The position numbers and the translations under genes were made by a program. Of a DNA stretch of 38,342 nucleotides, positions 23,076 through 32,526 are shown one piece after another. The DNA comes from Sperchopsis tessellata (lineage: Eukaryota; Arthropoda; Insecta; Coleoptera; Hydrophilidae): the NCBI GenBank assembly GCA_033557685.1, contig JAWQRN010000110.1:1-38342 (forward strand), read 5' to 3'. Within the stretch, counting starts at the first letter, position 1. The number at the start of each line of letters is the position of its first letter. The notes below the pieces were generated by a model. It was not told where the DNA came from and ran no database searches. It worked only from the letters and a program-made list of their open reading frames with translations.

Positions 23076-23996
23076 TTAGACAAGAAGGTGTGCCGCATTG
23101 ACGATCCATTATATTACATGAATTTTGTAGGCAAACAATTTCGCATCAGTAAACTCAAAATAAACTATCGATTACAAATTGTGCCACTAGATGTTAGTAA
23201 AAAGGTTTGACAGACAAAAAACATATTTACAGTTTTTTTTTATAAAAATAAATAAATCAATTTACAATATACAATAAATACTGAATGAAGCGGATATAGC
23301 TGTAGTATTCATAAAAACTCTACGGATAATTGTATTTTATTTTTTTTTATACGAGGGTGTGGGGAATTAAAATATCTTTCAAGACCAGTTATATTTTACA
23401 ATTTTCAGTTGAAGTGCCTCTAACACAATCTTTTCATTTTCAAAAATCATAAGAAACTAGTTGATTTGATAAGATTCAACCTTATTTTTTCCGCAATCTT
23501 TACCTCACTTCTATAACAAATTAGGAGGTGCAGAGCTACTTTATGCAGATCCTATATCATTATATATATTTTTTAATCTTATCTCCAGTAAACAAACCTA
23601 ATTTAATTTATTTTTTACAAGCTGTTATTAAATAGGCCAACAACTTGTAATTACGTGAAAATTTAATATCATGACATTCTAGAGTAAACAATACAACGTT
23701 TATTTTAATTATGTAAGAAATAGTATAGTGCATCATTATTATCATTATCCTTAAAATTGATAAAAATATTCCATTTTAATGACATTTGATCAACGTATCA
23801 TTTATGGCTTAATATATACCTAGTTAAATTTAGTTACAAACAACGGGGTTGTGCTATGGTTAAATATCAAACTCTTTAACAGAATAATCTAAGATCTTAA
23901 TGTAGTTGTAAAGTGGAAAACTTTGTGTAAATGCACACTTGATATTCTCAGACCTTTTAAAACACACGCACTGACGCATAAATTGTTTACTTTCAG
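23076..23996 (+). other. AT-rich intron sequence before Sulf1 exon A
   Basis: No coding resemblance. It ends in the polypyrimidine-containing acceptor TTGTTTACTTTCAG used by exon A. ACGAGGGTGTGGGGAATTAA near 23352 faintly resembles a transposon end. Confidence 0.6.
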
Positions 23997-24246
23997 CACA
24001 CCTTCATATGATCACGCTCCGAATCCAGACAAACAGTGGATATTGCAAGTAACCAACAAGATGAAGCCGATCCATAAGGAATTCACGAATTTATTAATGA
24101 CAAAACGTCTGCAGACACTACAGTCGGTTGACTCGGCCGTTCAGAGGGTAGTTGAGGAGCTGGAAGCGTTAGGAGAGCTACATAATTCATATATCGTCTA
24201 CACGTCGGATCATGGATATCACTTAGGACAATTCGGCCTGATAAAG
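23997..24246 (+). CDS. Sulf1: Sulf1 exon A: C-terminal part of the sulfatase catalytic domain
   Basis: This 250-bp exon follows the acceptor TTTACTTTCAG and ends at AAG|GTAAGT. It encodes about 83 residues running from TPSYDHAPNPDKQW through a conserved MTKRLQTLQSVDSAV helix to YTSDHGYHLGQFGLIK. The DHG motif is the Asp-His pair that sulfatases use to hold the active-site calcium, so this is active-site sequence and not a peripheral exon. The first base completes a codon begun in an upstream exon (entry phase 2), and the exit phase is 0. The reading frame stays open upstream and downstream of the splice sites, but those residues do not resemble the family. The upstream partner exon was not found in the preceding 24 kb, so the previous intron is probably at least that long. 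Confidence 0.95.
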
Positions 24247-24947
24247 GTAAGTGCTAGTGGTGGAATTGATAATGTGATTTTAATGATGATGATAGGTCGT
24301 GATTATTATAACATTATTACAGTTTTAGAATTGTTATCGGAGATTAATTTCACGTAGGTAATGGTTTTCTGAAAATGTAACACGCACAATACATGCGGTA
24401 CAAGGCTAAACTAAATAACATAATAAGTAGGTTTCTCAACTACATATTATACAGTTAAAAATAAGGAAGTCTGGAGTATTATGTTTACATTTTGAGTTAT
24501 GTTGTGACTACTGTGTAGAATATCTTTAGACAAGATTATTATTAATTTTATTTGATGTAAAATATATTACGTATTTAAATAATAGTACTATTTATATTCA
24601 AACACAAGAACAAAGTAAAACCGAATTCGGAGATATTAAATATTCTATTAAAAAGTCAATATATTCAGTCAGTAAATCATACTTTTTGCTGTAGTCCAAT
24701 TAGGTGTCCTCATACTGGAAAGAACAATAACTAAGATATTATTTGTACATACAAACTGGGTAACAACAATACACGCCTTATCTTAGCCCCCTTTTGTTGA
24801 ATTTAGGGATATTAAGTGCAAAAAACTAGACGAATTGTTTGTAGACTATTAGCATGGGATACAACTCACTAAGTACTATGTAATAGTTAAATAATTTTCT
24901 AAAAATTTTAAAATGTGAGAAGTCAGTTAGAAATGCATTAAATATAC

Positions 24948-25321
24948 TGTTACGAATCTACTGCGGAGAATCTACGCTACTGAATAACAGTATCACCTGC
25001 TATAGAACTTGCGAGACTAGCGCTCCAGACGTTTGGCATCTTGGACCGCCTAGAACGTTCTCCAGTCTTCGAGCAATGATTCGTACAGCGATATAAATCT
25101 CCCGGCTACAGTCAGATTACCGACTGCGATACTAGGAAAAATCAACCAGAGTGCTCCCGGCAGTTCGGACAGAGTCTACTACACAGTACGGACGGTTAAT
25201 ATACCTGTTAGAAATACAATTGTACAATTTATTATAGTGTTAATGTAAACTAAATACTTTAAAATAAATATACTTTAAATTTATTGAATTGTTATTTTTG
25301 AACCAGTAAAAAAACATTACA
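24948..25321 (+). mobile_element. Solo LTR of a Gypsy-like LTR retrotransposon
   Basis: A 374-bp segment begins TGTTACGAATC and ends CATTACA, so it has the TG..CA ends of an LTR. It is flanked by the 4-bp direct repeat ATAC at 24944-24947 and 25322-25325, the expected target-site duplication. Inside, a TATA-like ATATAAAT sits at 25091-25098 and an AATAAA at 25263-25268, the U3/R/U5 order of a + strand LTR. Its GC content is clearly above the flanks. No gag/pol or second LTR is nearby, so it most likely arose by LTR-LTR recombination. Gypsy assignment rests on the TGTTACG start and 4-bp duplication and is tentative. Confidence 0.8.
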
Positions 25322-26469
25322 ATACCATCATCTAATTATAGGGTACTACGAGTGCTATTGAATATATAAATTTATAGTATCATTTTTAACTCTATGAAAT
25401 AGTGCTAACGATGATATATCGTAGTTTGAATAGCATGCCATTCGAGTGTATTTATTACGAGTGTATGTAAATGATGATTTGTTTTTAGTTTATTGATTTT
25501 ATCGTGAATAAACATAACAATTGTCCCACAAAGAAATATATTGAAAACGATCCGTGTTCTGGTGTAGGGTGCAGTTTTGCATTCGTAACACTTGCTTCAG
25601 GTGGTAAACAAAAACTGGCGTGATCGTTCAAGTGAAAAATACAGATGTAGAACCCATAAATAAATGTTGTGTATATAGTAAGTCTCAAGGACCTACGTGG
25701 AGTGGAGAAGCGATGAAATTATATTAAAAGAAACAAAATTAACATTAAGACGTTTATTAAACCAAAGATACAGCCGTAACTGTATGCTAATGCATCAAAC
25801 GAAACATCTACATTGCACAAAGTTATTGATAAATAATAGGATAAAAGTATACTAATCAGCAATTTTAAAGTCCATCACAGTGATTACATATACAAAAGAA
25901 TAAACAGAGTTTAAAGTCTGTGGATAATATGAACTTGTATGATGAGAAGGCTAAAATCTACCAACTGACTTGCAGCTCTGGAAACTATCAACTACAGCCT
26001 TTAGGCCATGGCCAACAACTACGTTTGATAAAATGTTATCTTAAAGCCATGTTATATATTCAAAACACATGCTGTTATCAAGGTATAAATATCCGAAAAA
26101 TGTTAATATCACAGGAAGTCAATAACGTTTTGTAATTAAAGGTATTTGTAATCTCTGAAGAAAGTTTTTGATAAATTGTTTACCTTATCATATCAAATCT
26201 ATCGCATAACATTATTTGGTGCTCAATAAATTCTTCCTCGCCGTAAGCGCATTTGTTTTCGGATCTAGCTTTAATTCTAAATATATAACTTTCACAAAAT
26301 CCATACAATTTAATTCTCTAGAATTTCTTCATAGAAAAGTGAGGAATTGGAATTACAGCCACTTAGAGATGACTTTTCCTACCTATGAAGGAATTGATAT
26401 TACAATTACAAACTCGTCATTGATGTTTGGCTATTCATATATGAGAGGTGAAGCAATCAAAATTTTAGG

Positions 26470-27137
26470 GGCAATTAATGTTTCAAGAAACGAAAGGGAG
26501 CAGCGTGCCTTTGCCGTAGAGGCGTATTTTTTTAACGACCACTTGGTAATCGCGGTGCAACGTGCCTATCGTCGTCACTTCGAAATTCTCCCGCGAGGCC
26601 GTGTTCCTGATCGGAAATCGTTTTTATTGTGGGTAAATGCCTTCAGGGAAACAGGGATTGTGTCTAAAAGAAAGAAAGGACCTCCGAGGACCGTTACAAC
26701 ACCTGAACATGCCGAACGAGTTCGTTTGTCTATGCTACGGTCTACCAAGCGTTCTGCTCGTAAACGAGCTACTGGTTGACACCTTACCCAACGACGCTCG
26801 CCTGATTTAGCCCCCTGTGATTATTTCCTGTTTGGTTATCTCAAATCCCTGGTTTATATAGAAAGTCCACGGAATCTGGAAGACCTACAGAACAACATCC
26901 GAGCCGAAATTGCCAATATACCGGTCGGCATGCTTGAAAGAGTGAACTGAAACTTTCGAATTCGACTAAATCAGTGTATTGACAATGGAGGGCGACATTT
27001 ACAAGATATTATTTTTAAATCGGTGTAAAATCAAATCTCCTATGTTGTGTGACTTGCAAAAATAAGAATAAACAATTTTGAAACGTACAGTTTTTTATTT
27101 CATTTTCAAAAAAGGAAGTTCCCACGCCCCATCCTGT
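26470..27137 (+). pseudogene. Internally deleted mariner-type (IS630/Tc1-mariner) transposase relic
   Basis: The first part encodes the N-terminal helix-turn-helix segment of a mariner-type transposase (AYRRHFEILPRGRVPDRKSF, LLWVNAFRETGIVSKRK, then RTVTTPEHAERVRLSMLRS up to SARKRATG). It jumps directly, through a stop at about 26780, to the C-terminal end (RRSPDLAPCDYFLFGYLKSL, NIRAEIANIPVGMLERV, LNQCIDNGGRHL). The central catalytic region with the first two acidic residues is missing, while the S-P-D-L third-Asp motif remains. The right end GGAAGTTCCCACGCCCCATC followed by CTGTA looks like a terminal inverted repeat beside a TA target. No matching left end was found. It is non-functional and sits in a Sulf1 intron. 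Confidence 0.85.
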
Positions 27138-28361
27138 ACAATACATACTCCCATTTAATTTATTTTATCTAAAACATCAGCAACAATTTCAGATTGGAAT
27201 ATTATAACTTTCAAATTCATATGTCAAATAATATTTGCAATATCTTATTCTATATTTAACAGCAACCTCTAAATTTGAAATCAACAGTTTCCCTTTTTAA
27301 TAGAAATATATAGTATTCATTGAAAAAAACATCATATACATTTAATGGGAAATAGCCAAATTATGAATAAATTAAATTTAATGTTATTTCTACATAAAAG
27401 TTAGTTAACTCATTAAAAGTTTTGCAAATTATGGGCATATACTGCATTCAATATATCAACAGGTTGACAGCCGACACTCATAAATATACCTTATATAAAA
27501 TATAGACGGCGGTGAAAAATAAAACATTATTCTCGAACCTAGTAAATTTGGAGTTACATAAGACTATTTTAAGCGCTTATTGTTTACGGAGAAAGACTTG
27601 CAACACCTCGATTGCTAATCTTTCAGTTTAGCGAGCACGACTTTTACACACACTAATGTCAATTGTATACATTAACGTGACAGTGAATATTTTATTTTCA
27701 TGGTTTTATATTTTATCTCAAATTGTTCGGGTAAATTTTAAAAATCTTGGCGTATTTTAATGGTTGTGTTATTTTATAGAAAAACTATGTACACAATTTT
27801 AGAGACAGTATTATTATAAATTAGTTTTACCTCCCGGAAAACCTGAAGATATTTACTGTGGCCATGGAAGTCTATGTACTATATATTAGTTATTTTAATA
27901 TATATTTATACTTCGTGTACATATTTAATTATCAAACTTTGGCGAATATTTTAACGCACACATAAGACTATTGAGAGGTATAGTAAATTATAACATTCTG
28001 CTCTGGTGTTTTTACTAATAACGTACTATATAAATTTCTCTTCCATATTTATAATAAATCATATTTTAAACATTTTCGTGCAGTTATTTTTACCGAACTG
28101 AATTCGTGACCATAGTATCAAATTTCTTAAATTGAAAATAAACTGTATAACGTAACAGACAGTGATATTTGTATTCACCTATTTGGTGAATTCTTAAATA
28201 TGCTTCATGTTCAACCATCATTTGCATATATTTCTTTATTTACTAAATTCGAATGCCATTTTAAATATTATTAATTTTGACACGCGTAACCTTTCAAACA
28301 TCCTTAGAAATACAAACAACTGTGGGTATATTTTGATAGAGGTAATATATCTTTGTTCCAG

Positions 28362-28597
28362 GGCAAAAGCTTCCCCTTCGAGTTCGACGTACGTGTACCA
28401 TTCTTGGTACGTGGCCCTGGTGTAGAGCCGGGAACAGTTGTAGATGATATTGTTTTGAATATCGATTTGGCACCAACATTCTTGGATATTGGTGGGGTCG
28501 AACCTCCCCCTCACATGGATGGCCGATCTGTCTTACCCTTGTTCATAAATTCCAAGCGCAAGAGACCTAAATGGCCGGACACATTCTTAATTGAAAG
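28362..28597 (+). CDS. Sulf1: Sulf1 exon B: end of the sulfatase domain
   Basis: The exon starts after TTTGTTCCAG and ends at GAAAG|GTAAGT, 236 bp. It opens with GKSFPFEFDVRVPFLVRGPG, directly continuing the preceding FGLIK. In sulfatases the Lys just after the DHG segment contacts the substrate sulfate, and the R-V-P-F segment follows it. It continues with VLNIDLAPTFLDIGGVEPP, MDGRSVLPL and a K-W-P-D-T-F-L-I-E end, all conserved in SULF proteins. Entry phase is 0 and exit phase 2. The split codon AG|T joins exon C to give I-E-S-S-G-R-R, the form I associate with insect Sulf1. The 4.1-kb intron before it carries a solo LTR and a mariner-type relic. Confidence 0.95.
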
Positions 28598-28945
28598 GTA
28601 AGTTTCTTATATATAAAATATTTGTGGCAAATATTTCATGTAGTTGGCAATAACCAATAACTATTGCCGTTTCTTAACTATACAAATTGGTTCAAAATAA
28701 ATAGGGATTTACAGACATTTTATATTTGTGGATATTATGGACGCAATATATTTCCGTGCACATATTCTAAACAGATCATTGAATAAAGTAAATATGCATT
28801 ATATGATTACTAATTTTGTTATATTTAATAATTTATCACAAAGTGTATCCCGCAGTAAAAATTATGCTGTAGATAAAAGGTTAATTTTTGTCCTACCTAC
28901 AATTCATTTCGCCATTCTTCAGTAACGGATCACTCGGTATAATAA

Positions 28946-28971
28946 CGAGGTGCTACCCAAAAGTTCCCGAA
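28946..28971 (+). repeat. Mariner-like terminal sequence
   Basis: CGAGGTGCTACCCAAAAGTT and the next bases resemble the terminal inverted repeat of insect mariner elements. It lies upstream of, and in the same orientation as, the mariner coding relic about 1.1 kb away, but I found no matching right end. The link is inference. Confidence 0.4.
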
Positions 28972-29070
28972 ATGTCGCGAACTGTACCGTTTGAAAAACC
29001 TCTCTGGCAATCTGCGTTGTGTAAACTTTCGCCTTTTTTGAGTAGTTGAGATGGTAATTTCATATATAAA

Positions 29071-29645
29071 AGCTTATTATTGGTATCATGACATGATTAG
29101 ATTTTGAAATATATAGCTCAACTGGAAATAGCAATTTCGGGAGCAGTAATTTAATTTTTTATCGAAATTTCGTTTATTAATATCCCCATAGTTTCAAAAT
29201 TTAAAGGGTGCATAAATAAGAATATTTTGTCCTAACAAATTATTGTACGAATGAAATGAAACTTCTCATCCAAATTGATTGTGAGACTAATAAACATAAA
29301 TCAACTCAATGGGAGATATTACATAGTGCTGACGAGCTAAGTATAGAGTATACAAGGCTTATATACCAATTTCCTAGAATTTAATCGCAGCCCATCCACT
29401 TTGACAGCCAAGTTTATCATATTTTTGTTGAGACAAAATTTACGAAATAAATTTCACTTCATAGAAAAGTGAGGAATCAGTCATTACAGCTAATATAAGT
29501 CGACCTCCAGATTTTAGTGGATTTGCATGTTTAGTTGTCTCCTATATGTGGGTGTGTGTCTGTAATTATGAGCACGATTTCTTGAAAATGGCTTAATTTG
29601 TTAAATCCAAATTTTACATTTAAGAGCTTATTATTGGTATCATGA
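29071..29645 (+). repeat. Local duplication marked by 21-base exact repeats
   Basis: AGCTTATTATTGGTATCATG plus A occurs at 29071-29091 and 29625-29645. Both copies are followed after a gap by GCAGTAATTTAAT. The copies are otherwise diverged, so this is an old tandem or dispersed repeat. Confidence 0.65.
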
Positions 29646-30119
29646 ATGAGAACTTTTTGCGGCAGTAATTTAATGATTCTCATATTAAATTAAATTATTC
29701 ATAATTTCCTATCGTAAATCGAAAATAATCATACAAATCAAATGAAAAATAACCTATTTATGGATTAATTCAATTTTAATTTCTACACTAGCAGATATAA
29801 AGGTATTGTATGTATTTAACAATAATAAGTATACTTTATGCCATGTGTCAATAGGTTGATAACTGGCTGTCATAAAAGTGGCTTTTAAAATACAAAACGT
29901 AGATAGCATTAAAAAATAAAAAAGCGTATAATTACGTTTCAACTTTTATTTATGAACTTATTAAATTTTGAGTTACCTAGGGTTACTTTTAGCTTTGACT
30001 TACATCTTATTGATTGTGGATAAAGTCTTGTCATGTCTCTATTGCCCATTTCTTTTATCATCATTTTGGACCAGCGGAAACAGATAAAAAAATTGAAAAC
30101 AAAGAAAAACATAAGAATG

Positions 30120-30700
30120 GTTTACATATTTCTAGACTGGACAAATGTCAGTCAATGTTGTATGATGATCAGTATCTTGGGTAAGCTTCGACCAGAACCA
30201 CAACGGAAAATGTGGCAATATTGCAAGAAGCCTGATAGACCAAAACTGAAAGTTTGTGACATTGGATTGTCATATGGAGCAGTGAAATTTGTACCCAGGC
30301 TGCTGAGAAATATTCAAAACCAAAGATAGAATTGCGCTCTGCACTGAACTCAAGGAATCATAACTGGTGATGAATCCTGAGTCTATGGGTTCAACCCTTC
30401 GACGAAGCAGAAATCGTCTGAGTGGAAGACGCTATTTTCCCCATGACCAAAGAATCGTGAAAATTTCGGAGCAATGTCAAATCAATACAGATAATTATTT
30501 TTAATATTAACGACATCATAAATCAGGAATTTTTTGCATGAAAACAATCTTTGAATGCAAAATCATATTGCGACATTGCGAAAATGAAATTTAATCTCAA
30601 GGATTGGCATTTTTAAAGCATTTAAGATTTCTAGGCTGAATCACAGCACTACTTCTAAGCATGAAAATGCCACTACAATCCAGAAATCACAATATTAATG
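30120..30700 (+). pseudogene. Decayed mariner transposase fragment
   Basis: Several frames carry mariner transposase signatures. These are a piece reading E-N-V-A-I-L-Q-E-A near 30210, GLSYGAVKFVPRLL at 30263-30306, then T-G-D-E-S with a stop where W is expected, VYGFNPSTKQKSSEW at about 30383-30427 and a piece reading R-N-F-L-H-E-N-N near 30520. This is the order in mariner proteins: end of the DNA-binding region, the K-F-V-P-R-L-L segment, then the first catalytic Asp in T-G-D-E. The catalytic T-G-D-E is retained but stops and frameshifts are frequent. The downstream limit is vague. It is an old dead copy in a Sulf1 intron. Confidence 0.75.
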
Positions 30701-31453
30701 TAGAAAAGGATTACGTTGAAAGGTGTGGAAGCGAATAGAAATATCGGCATGGGATATATATATATATCAGATATTTTACTTTAAAAAAGTTGGTGGAAAA
30801 TGATTCTTTAAAGAGTTATTAGCGGTTAAAGATGAACTCCAAAAAGGAGTTGCTGTTAATAATGTTTAATCATTTTGAGCTAGGTACTTAAAATTTAGCA
30901 CGCACACATATTTGATAATCAGTATTGAGTTTTAAAATTATGTGTATCTCCTAGTATTTTTTTCCTAAAAATTTTTTTCAAAAAAATTTTGTTAACAGAC
31001 ATGTAAAAGCACTATAGTTATCTAAATAGTCATTTGAATAAATAACATTTTGAACATCTTCTTTAAATTAATATTCCATATATACGATTTATTTATTGAA
31101 ATAAATTAAGTTATTAAACAAATCACTTTAACTTTCCACTGTGTCCAATGAAGCACTATTTATTCAAATGAAACAATCTTAGCTTTTCCTCTATTCACTA
31201 TATGTTCTTAATTGCTAAGCTTTAGACCAATTTTAACATTTTGTACAGTGCAATTTTATATACATAATATTTCATTTAATGCTTTTTATGAGCTACAAAA
31301 AGTGTGAGGACTCTTAAGAGGAACTAAATTTTAGGAGCATTTGATTTTAAAATATCACACTTAAATTATGTACGGAAGCATACACTTTCTTCCTGTTTTA
31401 CTCATAATTACAGTGAAAACTTATTTTTCAAAACATTCATTTTCTTTTTTTAG

Positions 31454-31791
31454 TTCTGGAAGAAGAGGAGTACCAGACTCTCAAAAATCAAAGTCTTTCA
31501 AGTATTCAGCAACAGCAAACAGCCTAAATGGAACAACTGCACAACCATCTACAACAAGTTGGACAACTGATAGCTCAACTTTGGTTACAGTGTCAACAAC
31601 ATCACCTATAAAATCCGTATTTGAATCAGGTGAGGACTTAAATTCAGAAACTATTGATGTTGAAGAGGATAATGATCGCGATGATGATGATGATGAGGAA
31701 CCAGAAGATGATGATGATGAGGATGATTTGGATGGTGATGATGATGAGGAAGATGACAATATTAATGATGAAATAAAATCTCCCTTAAAAA
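31454..31791 (+). CDS. Sulf1: Sulf1 exon C: Ser/Thr-rich and strongly acidic start of the hydrophilic domain
   Basis: The exon lies between TTTTTTTAG and A|GTAAGA, 338 bp, entry phase 2, exit phase 1. It begins S-S-G-R-R-G-V-P-D-S-Q-K and continues with a Ser/Thr-rich stretch (SSTLVTVSTTSPIKSVF). An acidic tract at 31662-31758 follows, almost all Asp and Glu and coded largely by GAT/GAG triplets. This segment sits where SULF proteins begin their hydrophilic domain, the part that binds heparan sulfate. A long acidic block there is unusual because the domain is better known for basic patches; I infer it is a lineage-variable insertion. The minus-strand poly-Ser reading frame over it is only the complement of the GAT repeats. 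Correct splicing is supported by the AG|T and A|GA codons on both sides. Confidence 0.88.
31662..31758 (+). repeat. Coding GAT/GAG low-complexity tract (Asp/Glu-rich)
   Basis: Imperfect GAT and GAG triplets inside Sulf1 exon C encode a run of more than thirty acidic residues with few interruptions. Such triplet runs change length by slippage, so allele length variation is likely. Confidence 0.85.
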
Positions 31792-31905
31792 GTAAGATCT
31801 ATCAGAATTACTATCGGATAGATTGATTTGACCCTATTATTATTATTCTTATGGGCGGTGTAATCTTTAAATATCACTCTGTACTAAACTTTCTTTAATT
31901 TACAG

Positions 31906-32153
31906 GACCAGAACAAATAGATAATCAATTACTTCCATTAATTCCATTGCCAACTTCTAAAGTGGAAAGATTATCAAAAGAATGCCTCGAAGAAGAATTT
32001 AAATTACCTTGCCGACCTAGTCAAAAATGGTACTGTCAATTTGAAGATAGCAGATGGAGAAAACATAAATGCAAACTTCAAATTCAACTTCCAAAAGCCT
32101 ACAGAAAATGTGCTTGCTTCACTGCCGAAGGGGTAGTCTACAAAAAAGTACCG
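31906..32153 (+). CDS. Sulf1: Sulf1 exon D: Cys-rich part of the extracellular sulfatase C-terminal region
   Basis: The 248-bp exon runs from TTTACAG|GACCAG to CCG|GTAAGT, entry phase 1, exit phase 0. It encodes RPEQIDNQLLPLIPLP, then a conserved cysteine pattern: KECLEEEFKLPC, QKWYC, KHKCK and KCACFT. The vertebrate proteins have the same order (C..C, QKWxC, HKCK, CxC), which puts this at the start of the region Pfam calls DUF3740. The cysteines probably form disulfides in the secretory pathway. It is separated from exon E by a 57-bp intron that is also open in frame, so an unspliced reading is possible; the splice sites and family alignment favour splicing. Confidence 0.93.
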
Positions 32154-32210
32154 GTAAGTACAACAGGAACAGAATTTTTTTATGATGTCTCATATTTTTT
32201 AAATTTTCAG
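32154..32210 (+). other. 57-bp stop-free Sulf1 intron
   Basis: GTAAGT..TTTTCAG, 57 bp, a multiple of three, lying between two phase-0 exon ends. It contains no stop in the coding frame, so retention would add 19 residues beginning V-S-T-T-G-T. Splicing is favoured by good splice sites and by the family alignment. Confidence 0.8.
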
Positions 32211-32402
32211 GTTAACACTGTTTCCAAACGAGGTAGTCCGAAATTCGGTAGAATAAAGAGAGACACCACTTATGATCAACTTCATATTGAAAGTCTGAAC
32301 CACCATGAAATCAAACAACTATCCCACCGTGAAAAACGTGATACTTTATCACATGTGGAAAATGTGATGACAAATATACAAAACAAGCTAAGTGGATTAG
32401 AG
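32211..32402 (+). CDS. Sulf1: Sulf1 exon E: basic linker with two candidate furin sites
   Basis: The exon starts after AAATTTTCAG and ends at TTAGAG|GTAAAA, 192 bp, phase 0 at both ends. It encodes 64 residues beginning VNTVSKRGSPKFG. Two proprotein-convertase consensus sites are visible: R-I-K-R before Asp (32250-32261) and R-E-K-R before Asp (32328-32339). Vertebrate SULF1/2 are known to be cleaved by furin-type proteases within the hydrophilic domain into two disulfide-linked chains, so either site is a plausible position here. The rest (HIESLNHHEIKQLSHREKRD) is charged and looks unstructured. Reading through the donor meets TAA within four codons. Confidence 0.9.
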
Positions 32403-32526
32403 GTAAAAAAATAATTAACCAAAGATCAGTTAATACTATTATTATTATTAACTTAGTGTTTACTTTTATTCTTTAGTTCACAGTATGTAGCAGAACAGTT
32501 TTCTATAATCTAATCGCATTTTTTAG

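Larger units (their letters stand above)
24247..28361 (+). other. Sulf1 intron A-B with transposon relics
   Basis: Intron of 4115 bp bounded by GTAAGT and TTCCAG. It holds a solo LTR (24948-25321), a deleted mariner-type element (about 26470-27137) and, near 27848-27880, a 33-base sequence found in inverted orientation at 4989-5021. I see no further exon in it. A GC-richer patch at 25540-25640 is unassigned. Confidence 0.85.
26327..29477 (+). repeat. Dispersed 21-base repeat pair
   Basis: CTTCATAGAAAAGTGAGGAA plus T occurs at 26327-26347 and 29457-29477, both followed within six bases by ATTACAGC. The feature span covers the two copies, not one element. It is probably part of an unrecognised repeat family. 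Confidence 0.6.
28598..31453 (+). other. Sulf1 intron B-C with mariner remnants and local duplications
   Basis: Intron of 2856 bp between GTAAGT and TTTTTTTAG. It contains a mariner-like left terminus (28946-28971), two copies of a 21-base sequence (29071-29091 and 29625-29645), a copy of another 21-base repeat (29457-29477) and the mariner coding relic at about 30120-30700. A short (AT)n run sits near 30755-30768. Nothing else recognisable. Confidence 0.8.

Noticed and set aside
26216..26470. N-terminal extension of the mariner-type frame as a separate protein
   Set aside because: It is an accidental in-frame run; the transposase similarity begins only near 26490, and the upstream part overlaps a dispersed repeat.
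31481..31759. Minus-strand poly-Ser open frame
   Set aside because: It is the complement of the GAT/GAG repeat in Sulf1 exon C, not a gene.
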